17,182 bases of DNA from Acidobacteriaceae bacterium. Its GTDB lineage: Bacteria > Acidobacteriota > Terriglobia > Terriglobales > Acidobacteriaceae. The translations under genes were made by a program, and so were the position numbers. The DNA is taken from positions 1-17,182 of the forward strand of contig JAOAPG010000183.1 in NCBI GenBank assembly GCA_025462785.1, in the 5' to 3' direction. The notes under the pieces are model-generated. The model made no database searches and was not told the origin of the DNA. It saw only the letters and a program-made list of their open reading frames with translations. Shown one piece after another: positions 1-6,527 of this stretch (position 1 is its first letter; each line of letters begins with the position of its first letter).

Positions 1-200
1 TCCAGCCGTCCCGCATCAGCTCGACGGTCCCCTCCGGTTTGTTCCAGTAGTGCAGCATGTTGTTCGGGCCGCGGTGGCACAGCTCGCCCATCGTCCGGCC
101 GTCACGGGGCACCGGTTCACCGGTCTCGGGGTCGAGGACGGTCAGCGTGCTCAGCAAGGTGGAGTTGCCGCACGAGCGCAACAGATCCGGTTTCTCCCCG
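1..200 (-). CDS. AMP-dependent acyl-CoA synthetase/ligase, internal fragment
   Basis: On the minus strand an open frame runs from about 196 to the left edge. It encodes a segment of the C-terminal half of the large domain of an ANL-superfamily ligase: it reads VLDPETGEPVPRDG, then TMGELCHRGPNNM, then HYWNKPEGT and ends at DGW just before the edge. This matches the usual order in acyl-CoA ligases (V-DP-TG, then GE-RGP, then GYW-NPEAT, then DGW) just ahead of the hinge. These enzymes activate a carboxylate as an acyl-adenylate and load it on CoA. No start codon or upstream ligase sequence exists; the frame meets a stop about 60 bases further in. The stretch is about 68% GC by hand count, clearly higher than the DNA that follows. 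It is therefore a piece of another gene joined to this locus rather than an intact gene. Confidence 0.6.
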
Positions 201-201
201 C

Positions 202-522
202 TCAGCGAACTTTCTGCTCCCAAGTCGGGTTCACGTACCTGGCAAGCTTCTTATAGGTCAGGCTGGCACGTGTGGCGTCGCCAGCGTCGGCCTGCCTTTC
301 GAACAACTCCCCCATCAGCTTCACGGCTTGCGGGATTCGCTGCAAAGAGAGACAAAGATCGGCCGTCATCTGGCGGAACGTATCGTTCGCCGGATCAGCT
401 GCAAGTACCTGCAAATACTCCTCGAGAGCTTCGGCGGTCTTGCCTTTTTGCAGCAACTTCTCCGCACGCTCGACGCGTTTGGTGATTTCGGCCCGGTCTA
501 ATCGTTTGGCGGTATCGGACAT
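202..522 (-). CDS. Tetratricopeptide-repeat protein, C-terminally truncated
   Basis: About 106 residues from the ATG at 522. The sequence is soluble, charged and helical. A TPR-like unit is visible in the segment with AEKLLQKGKTAEALEEYLQV followed by AADPANDTFRQMTADL, and a second helical pair follows (AVKLMGELFERQADAGD). TPRs mediate protein-protein contacts; no catalytic motif is seen. The protein stops abruptly after NPTWEQKVR exactly where the high-GC ligase fragment begins. From memory, proteins with this N-terminus in Acidobacteriota are several hundred residues long, so the C-terminal part is probably missing. An ATG 69 bases further upstream (591) is in frame but would add a low-complexity leader; MSDTAKR is the more natural start, although no strong ribosome binding site precedes either. 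Divergent from the permease. Confidence 0.65.
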   Translation of the reverse strand: MSDTAKRLDRAEITKRVERAEKLLQKGKTAEALEEYLQVLAADPANDTFRQMTADLCLSLQRIPQAVKLMGELFERQADAGDATRASLTYKKLARYVNPTWEQKVR

Positions 523-671
523 GAAAGAAGATGAGAAAGCGGAGTGTCCCAAAGCAAATTTTAGGGGTTGGGTTAGGTGAGCAGCAATCAAGTAACGCCA
601 AGGCTCGATTACTTAGGTCACCGGCGAGCATCAATCTTTGGGAACACAGCCTTTTCTGGTATAGGTGGCAA

Positions 672-2066
672 ATGCCAGAGGAAGCTGGAGAGATTCTAGA
701 GCAAGGACTTCGGCGCCAGCTCAGTGCAGGCCAAATGGCCATGGTAGGCGTCGGTGGATCAATCGGAACCGGATTGCTGCTAGGCTCGGCTGCCGCGCTG
801 GAAATTGCAGGGCCAGGAGTCATTCTGAGTTACGCGCTGGCTGCATTCTTGGCCTATACGGTCGCCATGGCATTGGGTGAGCTTTCCAGTAAACACCCCG
901 CCGCAGGATCATTCGGCGTTTACGGCGACATCTACTTGAATGAGTGGTCTGGATTTATAGCACGCGCCGGTTACTGGGCGGCGTTGGCGTTCTCAATTGG
1001 TGCAGAACTCGTAGCCTCGGCGACTTACATGGCCTTCTGGTTCCCGGCCGTACCCGCCTGGTCGTGGGTGACTATGTTTTCCGTCGCACTATTGCTTGTG
1101 AACCTCAGCAGCGTGGGCGCTTATGGCCGCTTTGAATTTTGGTTTGCGATGATCAAGGTGGTGACTATCGCAGCTTTCATGGTCATAGGCACAAGCCTGC
1201 TCTTTGGCGGACGTGTCCCGTCGCAATACACGATGCATGGTGGATTCCTCCCCAATGGGACTCTTTCTCCACTTTTTGCGATGGGCTTTGCGATCTATAC
1301 ATTCGCAGGCATCGAGATGGTAGCGGTAACCACTGGTGAGTCCCGGGCGGCAAAAGACATTCCTCGCGCCGTGCGGCTCACTTTCATTATTCTCACCTGC
1401 GTGTACATGGGTGCCATTACCGTGCTGGCCGGAGTCATGCCATGGAACCGGGCCAGCGTGACCGAGAGCCCATTCGTGACTGTGTTCCGGCAGGTTCACA
1501 TACCGGGAGCAACGCATTTCCTGAACTTTGTCGTGCTAACAGCTGCGCTGTCGAGTTCTAATGCCTGTCTTTATGTATGCTCCCGCATGCTGTTTTCGAT
1601 GGCCCGCAGCGGATGGGCTCCCAAGATTTTCGGGAGATTGAGCAAAGCGGGCACGCCGACACCCGCCCTACTAGCGTCTTCTTACGGAATTGTGGTCGCA
1701 CTCGTCCTTGAAACTTGGGCTCCGAAGACAGCATTTGTATCGATTCTCGGTGCCGTGCTGTTCGGGCTGCTGTTGGCCTGGCTAGTTTCACTCGCCGCTC
1801 ACGTCAACTTCCGCAAGCAACTTTCAGCAGAAGAAATCGCCGCATTGCCTATGCGTTCGCCGTTGGGCACATGGGGTTCGATACTAGGATTCGTGCTACT
1901 GATCATTGCTATTATCGAGACCGGCTGGATGTCACACTTAACCATCCTCAGCGGAGCTGCCTATCTCGTTGTCCTTACACTGGCATATTGGGTAATTAAA
2001 TCGAGCAGGTCAATTTCTGAACCGAAAGAAGTAGAGAAAACCAAGCAGGCGACAAGCAATGAATGA
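672..2066 (+). CDS. Amino-acid permease, APC superfamily (AAT type)
   Basis: 464 residues from the ATG at 672, preceded by an AGGTGG ribosome binding site three bases away. The frame is open for 47 codons further upstream, but that part has no family resemblance. The protein is strongly hydrophobic with about 12 predicted membrane segments. Family signatures are the first-helix glycine motif (GGSIGTGLLLGSA, residues ~28-40), the helix 6 region GFAIYTFAGIEMVAVTTGES followed by AAKDIPRAV, and the helix 8 stretch with SSSNACLYVCSRMLFSMARSG. These match the amino acid transporter family of proton-coupled permeases (GabP/AroP/AnsP relatives). Substrate cannot be read from the sequence. Its stop overlaps the start of the kynureninase-like gene by 8 bases, so the two are probably co-translated and the permease may import that enzyme's substrate. 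Confidence 0.88.
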   Translation: MPEEAGEILEQGLRRQLSAGQMAMVGVGGSIGTGLLLGSAAALEIAGPGVILSYALAAFLAYTVAMALGELSSKHPAAGSFGVYGDIYLNEWSGFIARAGYWAALAFSIGAELVASATYMAFWFPAVPAWSWVTMFSVALLLVNLSSVGAYGRFEFWFAMIKVVTIAAFMVIGTSLLFGGRVPSQYTMHGGFLPNGTLSPLFAMGFAIYTFAGIEMVAVTTGESRAAKDIPRAVRLTFIILTCVYMGAITVLAGVMPWNRASVTESPFVTVFRQVHIPGATHFLNFVVLTAALSSSNACLYVCSRMLFSMARSGWAPKIFGRLSKAGTPTPALLASSYGIVVALVLETWAPKTAFVSILGAVLFGLLLAWLVSLAAHVNFRKQLSAEEIAALPMRSPLGTWGSILGFVLLIIAIIETGWMSHLTILSGAAYLVVLTLAYWVIKSSRSISEPKEVEKTKQATSNE

Positions 2067-3224
2067 CGATTTACTGAGATATCGTTCCGAGTTTCCGATT
2101 CTTGACCGGACCACTTACTGATCAGCAATTCGCTTGGAGCAATGCCACGTGGTGTTTATGGCGCAATGAAAGGATACGCCGATACATGGGCCACACGCGG
2201 CGTACGCGCTTGGGAAGAAAAGTGGTGGATGCTGGGCGCAGAGGTGGGCAATGAAGTTGGCGCGCTCATGAATGCGCCCGCGCATTCGGTGTCGGTTCAT
2301 CAGAACGTCACTACATGTCAAGCAGTCGTGGCTTCGTGTTTCGAATTTTCAGGTAAGCGTAACAATGTCGTCTACTCCGACATGAACTTTCCCTCGGTCA
2401 TGTATTTCTGGGAGGCTCAACGTGCGAACGGCGCCCGCGTCCACATGGTGAAAACGGACGACGGAATTACTGTTCCAACGGAGCGCCTGCTTGCGGCGAT
2501 CGATGATGAAACCTTGCTGGTTCCGATTTCTCATGTGCTTTTCCGGAGCAGCTATATCAATGACGCCAAGGCGATCATCGACAAGGCGCATCAGGTCGGC
2601 GCTCTTGTGGTGCTCGACACATTTCAATCTCTTGGGACCGTGCCTGTCGACGTGCAGGCCCTCGATGTCGATTTTGTTTGTGGGGGAGTGTTGAAGTGGC
2701 TCTGCGGCGGTCCCGGCACCGCCTATCTTTATGTTCGCCCCGATCTCGGCAGGAAACTAATTCCCAAGTTCACCGGCTGGGCGGCCCACGAAAACCCATT
2801 CGCGTTCGAGGTTGGTTCCAATCGCTACACGGAACCGCCTTACCGCTTTATGAATGGAACGCCACACGTTCCCTCACTCGAAGCAGCGCGCCCTGGCCTA
2901 AAAATTATCACTGAAGTTGGCATCGATCGTATCCGTGAGAAGTCGAAGCGGCAGACAGCGCGTCTTATTGAATTAGCCGATAAGCACGGCTGGCGAGTCA
3001 ATACGCCGAGAAATCCGGAAAAACGAGGCGGAACTGTTTCCATCGACATGCCTGATTCAGAAGAAGTCTGCCGCGAGTTATTGAACCGTCAAGTTCTAGT
3101 CGACTGGCGACCCCAAGCAGGCGTGCGCTTCTCTCCGCACTTCTATAGCAAGGAGGAAGAGCTGGAAACCGCGCTTAGCACTGTGGACGAGATCCTGAAA
3201 GAACGCGCGGTTTCATCCCGCTAA
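2059..3224 (+). CDS. Kynureninase-like / class V aminotransferase, one frameshift
   Basis: A fold-type I PLP enzyme of about 388 residues once a single missing base is allowed for. The natural start is the ATG at 2059, inside the end of the permease gene. It reads MNDDLLRYRSEFPILDRTTY and then meets TGA at 2119. Reading the C at 2118 twice restores LISNSLGAMPRG and the rest of the frame to 3224. The NSLG motif near the N-terminus is typical of kynureninases. LDTFQSLG (Asp ~187 in the corrected numbering) should bind the PLP ring nitrogen, and Lys ~213 in GGVLKWLCGGPG is the Schiff-base lysine. The FMNGTPHV region also fits the family. Kynureninase cleaves kynurenine to anthranilate and alanine, but the exact substrate here is uncertain; it could be another class V lyase or aminotransferase. 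As written, only an N-terminally shortened product from the ATG at 2142 is possible. Confidence 0.8.
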
Positions 3225-3342
3225 GCCCTGACGTGGCCTGCGTCAAATTACTTCCGTAAGTTCAAAATGCCGTTTTCTGCTGCCTCAGCATACCCCGTCT
3301 AATTACGCTCGGAACGACACCATCCGCCATCTCTGGGCCGAA

Positions 3343-4416
3343 GTGTCGGGACCAAACGTGAATTTATCTCTGGCAATCTTAGTTGTCTTGTACGGACGCG
3401 GGAACGGCTGGGCATGGGCCCTGGTGGGGGCTGGCGCGGGAGTCTACCTGTTTTACCGGGGATTCACTTTGCTTAACCGCAAGCGGCTGATTGAGAACAC
3501 TCCCGCCTCAAAGATTCGTAGCGCATCCATGGGTTTGGTCGAAGTAAGCGGCTTGGCGGTCGGCCCACACACCATGCCTGCGCCGATCACGGCATTGCCC
3601 TGTTATTACTACCGCACGATAGCCTGGCAACTAAAGCAATCGGGAAAGCGTAACGAGTGGGAGAAAGTCGCGGAAGAAAGCCTGCACTTGCCGTTTTTTA
3701 TCGACGACAACACCGGAAAAGTGTTGGTTAATCCCGACGGTGCGGAAATGGACATTCATCGCGACTTCCACGAGGAGTACGGCACTTCACTGTTGTCCTT
3801 CGGCGCCGACGTTCCCCCAGCAGTAAGTGTGTTCTTGAGCCGACACGGTGTGAGTAGCGATAAGAAACTCAAGATAGAGGAATACTGTATTAAAACGAAG
3901 AACGCGCTTTTTGTTTTGGGAACTCTGGCCGAAAACCCTGGGTTGATCTTAGGCAGCGCAATGGGTCAAGCTCCGTCCACTTTCATGCCAAATGTTGCCC
4001 ATGCCGCGGCACAGGCCACACATCAGGAAGTGATTCGCCTTTCCAATCCCGCGCAGGGCTCCGACTCCTCTGCCATGACTCAACAGCAGAGAGTCGCAGC
4101 GGCATTGATGAAGGCAGGAATTACGAATCCCGCAGCATGGGCCGGAGCCGGAGTGGACTCGTTAACCACTTCGTCAGACTCCTCTTCGTCAAGTGCTAGC
4201 GGGGCCGCTGTCGGGATCGCAATGGAGGAATTTGACCCGAATCCTCCGGTTGTACTCATGAAGGGCAGCCATAATCCGGCATTCTTTATTTCCTGGCGAA
4301 GTCAGCGCGATGTGGTGCGATCACTGGGGTGGAAATCGGCGTCAATGATCTGGGGCGGCCCGGCTTTGACATTACTTTCGGTTTTTATATTCCTGGCGCA
4401 CTACGGATTGTTGTAA
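3343..4416 (+). CDS. GIDE-domain membrane protein
   Basis: 357 residues from a GTG start; no convincing ribosome binding site, and a second GTG at 3358 is an alternative. An N-terminal hydrophobic segment (residues ~6-38) precedes KRLIENTPASKIRSASMGLV and then EVSGLA, the hallmark of bacterial GIDE-type domains (named after the mitochondrial E3 ligase MUL1/GIDE). The PITALPCYYYRTIAWQ region (~residues 79-96) is also typical. A Ser/Ala-rich low-complexity linker lies around residues 275-292, and a C-terminal membrane helix ends the protein (~333-356). No RING finger is seen, so no ubiquitin-ligase role is implied. It precedes lemA by 37 bases; the two families often sit side by side in bacteria and may form a membrane complex, but the function is unknown. 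Confidence 0.75.
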   Translation: MSGPNVNLSLAILVVLYGRGNGWAWALVGAGAGVYLFYRGFTLLNRKRLIENTPASKIRSASMGLVEVSGLAVGPHTMPAPITALPCYYYRTIAWQLKQSGKRNEWEKVAEESLHLPFFIDDNTGKVLVNPDGAEMDIHRDFHEEYGTSLLSFGADVPPAVSVFLSRHGVSSDKKLKIEEYCIKTKNALFVLGTLAENPGLILGSAMGQAPSTFMPNVAHAAAQATHQEVIRLSNPAQGSDSSAMTQQQRVAAALMKAGITNPAAWAGAGVDSLTTSSDSSSSSASGAAVGIAMEEFDPNPPVVLMKGSHNPAFFISWRSQRDVVRSLGWKSASMIWGGPALTLLSVFIFLAHYGLL

Positions 4417-4453
4417 GTAAATAGGCAATGATTAAAGCTTGAAGGAGCAAGCC

Positions 4454-5023
4454 ATGAACACTGTGATTTTGATCGGTTTCCTGTTCGTCGCAGCCGGACT
4501 CGCGTTTTACGTTGTAACCATCTTCAACGGCCTGGTGGCTCTCAAGAACGATATCGATAAGGCATGGTCGAATATCGACATCATGCTCAAGCAACGCCAC
4601 GACGAGTTGCCCAAGCTGCTGGACGTATGCAAAGGCTACATGAATTTTGAAGGCGATACCTTGCAGAAGATCACGCAAGCTCGCAGCCAATATCGGCAGG
4701 CCTCATCCGTGGATCAAAAAGCGCAAGCCGACCAGAGCATGGCTTCAGCACTGCGCGGAGTCTTCGCGGTAGCCGAGAACTATCCTGACTTGAAGGCCAA
4801 TACTAGCTTCATGCAACTTCAAAAGCGCATCACGGATTTGGAAAGCCAGATTGCGGACCGTCGTGAGTTCTATAACGATTCGGTCAACACCTTTAATATC
4901 CGCATCCAGCAAATGCCGGACACCTTCGTGGCCAGTTTCATGACCTTGACGCCACGTTCGCTGTTCAAAGTTGAAGAAGCAGACAAAGCCGATGTGCAGA
5001 TGACTTTCGCGGCAGCGAAATAG
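4454..5023 (+). CDS. lemA: LemA family protein
   Basis: 189 residues. The ATG at 4454 has a good AAGGAG site six bases upstream; a TTG at 4439 in the same frame is less likely. One N-terminal membrane helix (residues ~3-25) is followed by a long helical domain. The family signature is clear: VALKNDIDKAWSNIDIMLKQR near residue 30-48, AVAENYPDLKAN (~104-115), then FMQLQKRITDLESQIADRR and FYNDSVNTFN. LemA proteins are membrane-anchored helical bundles with the bulk usually assigned outside the cytoplasm; their biochemical role is not established. It follows the GIDE-domain gene in what looks like a two-gene operon and is closed by a candidate terminator. Confidence 0.92.
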   Translation: MNTVILIGFLFVAAGLAFYVVTIFNGLVALKNDIDKAWSNIDIMLKQRHDELPKLLDVCKGYMNFEGDTLQKITQARSQYRQASSVDQKAQADQSMASALRGVFAVAENYPDLKANTSFMQLQKRITDLESQIADRREFYNDSVNTFNIRIQQMPDTFVASFMTLTPRSLFKVEEADKADVQMTFAAAK

Positions 5024-5064
5024 CTTTTTTGCAGAGCCCGTAAGCTTGGCTCCTCGCTCGGAAA

Positions 5065-5114
5065 ATCCAGCAGCCGCTCCAGTGCGGAGAAATTGCTGTT
5101 GGATTCCCGTTTTT
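5065..5114 (+). terminator. Candidate intrinsic terminator after lemA
   Basis: A 10-bp stem with one G-T pair joins 5065-5074 (ATCCAGCAGC) to 5095-5104 (GCTGTTGGAT). Its loop holds a smaller CTCC/GGAG stem (5077-5080 with 5086-5089). A run of five T follows at 5110-5114, six bases after the stem. The arrangement suits termination of the GIDE-lemA transcript, though the gap between stem and T-run is longer than in a textbook terminator. Confidence 0.45.
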
Positions 5115-5180
5115 AAAAAGAGCCGTTGCGGTTACCCCTTTGCTTACCTGCCTCCCGTCTTTTTCCCAGCTCCTCTCAAT

Positions 5181-5186
5181 TAGAAT
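5181..5186 (+). promoter_or_regulatory. Candidate -10 element for a leaderless transcript
   Basis: TAGAAT lies six bases before the GTG start at 5193, and no Shine-Dalgarno sequence is visible in front of that start. This spacing would place the transcription start at or next to the initiation codon. No clear -35 box is seen, so the call is tentative. Confidence 0.3.
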
Positions 5187-5192
5187 GTCTTC

Positions 5193-5963
5193 GTGACTGA
5201 CGCCGTTCGCATCGGAATTCTAGGTGACTTCAACCCCGAATTTCGTTCCCACCACGCGACCAACGACGCATTGCAACATGCAGCCACCAAGCTGAAGTGC
5301 AAAGTTGAATCGGAGTGGATTGCTACTCCTTCTACTCTCGAACCTGACGCAGAAAGGCTACTGGAAGGCTTTGACGGACTTTGGGCATCTCCTGGCAGTC
5401 CCTACAAGAGTTTGGACGGCATGCTCAAGGGGATTGAATTTGCGCGTCGAAGAGACTGGCCGTTTCTTGGTACCTGTGGAGGCTTTCAATATGCCCTTAT
5501 CGAATGTGTCCGCAACGTACTCGGCATTGCCGATGCGGACAGTGCCGAGAACAATTCAGGATCAAAGAACATCGTGATCTACCCTGTGGCTTGCGTGGTA
5601 CCGAATCGCGGCGGAGACGCGCCGAAGCTTGCGGGACTAGTTCCCGAAATCCGTTTGCGTCCGGGCTCCTACTTACAGTCTTTTTATAAGCAGGAGACGG
5701 TGACGGAGGAATTCTTCTGCAATTTCGAAGTGAATCCGGAATTCGAATGGGCTGTAATGGAGGCCGGCTTTCCCGTGGTAGCTCGCGGCTCTGATGGAGA
5801 GATCCGCGCGATCGAATCGCCAACACACCGCTTTTATGTAGCTACGCTTTTCCAGCCACAGCTCTCGTCAACGCAGGACAATCCGCATCCGCTGGTGATT
5901 GCATTTGTGAATGCCGCTGACGAATGGCGAAGGAAAAAGCTGGACGATAGCGTACTGGAGTAA
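5193..5963 (+). CDS. CTP synthase C-terminal-like class I amidotransferase homologue
   Basis: 256 residues from a GTG start. The fold is a class I glutamine amidotransferase: an N-terminal RIGILGDFNPEF strand, GFDGLWASPGSPY (residues ~59-71) resembling the oxyanion region, and the nucleophile elbow FLGTCGGFQY with Cys95. EVNPEF (~179-184) corresponds to the CTP synthase EVN segment. The usual C-terminal catalytic pair (FHPE) reads FQPQ here, Gln221 and Gln223, so normal glutaminase activity is doubtful. This combination recalls the family known as CTP synthase C-terminal region-related (seleno)proteins, in which some members carry selenocysteine; here the codon is an ordinary Cys. There is no synthetase domain. 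The physiological role is unknown. It converges on the Ddn-like gene with only seven bases between them. Confidence 0.75.
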   Translation: MTDAVRIGILGDFNPEFRSHHATNDALQHAATKLKCKVESEWIATPSTLEPDAERLLEGFDGLWASPGSPYKSLDGMLKGIEFARRRDWPFLGTCGGFQYALIECVRNVLGIADADSAENNSGSKNIVIYPVACVVPNRGGDAPKLAGLVPEIRLRPGSYLQSFYKQETVTEEFFCNFEVNPEFEWAVMEAGFPVVARGSDGEIRAIESPTHRFYVATLFQPQLSSTQDNPHPLVIAFVNAADEWRRKKLDDSVLE

Positions 5964-5982
5964 TTGTTCACTACTGAGCAAT
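5963..5982. terminator. Hairpin between convergent genes
   Basis: ATTGTTCA (5963-5970) pairs with TGAGCAAT (5975-5982) with one G-T pair and a 4-base loop. It spans the ends of both convergent genes and could act as a bidirectional terminator. There is no T-run, so this rests on position and symmetry only. Confidence 0.35.
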
Positions 5983-6420
5983 CAGCTCAAACGCGGGATA
6001 GCTTTGTAATAGCGGCACGAACGCCTCTGGCGGCGAGCCCGCTTGCACTGGAAAATAGCGCTGCACTTCCCGCCTGAAAGTATCGAGATAACCTTTCAAT
6101 ACTTCTGGTTTTTCGCTGTCTGCAAGCGCCCGCAATTGGAACTTCCTTCTCGTGCTCCCCTTTTTGAGTGTAACTTCGCCGGCTGCTTCGGCATTGCGCA
6201 CCCACTGTGTGCGGCCGCGCGGCGCTACCAGGAAACGCTTGCCATTAAGCTCCAATAAATCAATTGGAGTGGAATAGAGTTTGCCGCTCTTGCGACCACG
6301 CACTTCAAGTAGAAAGTTGTAGGAGAAGCCAAGCCCGATTCCGACAAGAAATCCGAAGACGCGGTTGAATATGCGTTCGGCCGGGGTGGGTGCTCGAAAG
6401 GTAGGCAACGGCGAATTCAT
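5971..6420 (-). CDS. Ddn-like deazaflavin (F420H2)-dependent reductase family protein
   Basis: 149 residues from the ATG at 6420. The frame is open 36 codons further upstream but that extension lacks family similarity and runs into the start of the divergent gene. The core resembles the split-barrel F420H2-dependent nitro/quinone reductase family (Ddn type): a hydrophobic N-terminal helix (~residues 18-38), then LEVRGRKSGKLYSTPIDLL (38-56), a strand with RFLVAPRGRTQWVRNAEAAG (62-81) and VTLKKG. In known members the GR-SGK segment and the following strands bind the phosphate and ring of F420. Ddn reduces quinones and nitro compounds with F420H2; the substrate here cannot be told. Presence of a complete F420 pathway 6 kb downstream makes F420 use credible. 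The hydrophobic N-terminus suggests membrane association. Confidence 0.78.
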   Translation of the reverse strand: MNSPLPTFRAPTPAERIFNRVFGFLVGIGLGFSYNFLLEVRGRKSGKLYSTPIDLLELNGKRFLVAPRGRTQWVRNAEAAGEVTLKKGSTRRKFQLRALADSEKPEVLKGYLDTFRREVQRYFPVQAGSPPEAFVPLLQSYPAFELIAQ

Positions 6421-6527
6421 AGAACAATCATTGTAAGCCTCACGAATACAATTCTCGTCAGAGCTCGCGTGGTTGTCCTCGCCACCAACTTTGTCGCGGC
6501 ATCCAGCCTGCATTACCATGACTGACA

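Noticed and set aside
1089..1517. Long antisense frames inside the permease, cofD, cofC and similar genes
   Set aside because: They lie opposite genes with clear family motifs, lack recognisable domains and ribosome binding sites, and are explained by codon structure.
2142..2144. ATG at 2142 as the true start of the kynureninase-like gene
   Set aside because: No ribosome binding site is evident and it would delete the NSLG motif that is encoded immediately upstream; a frameshift is the better explanation.
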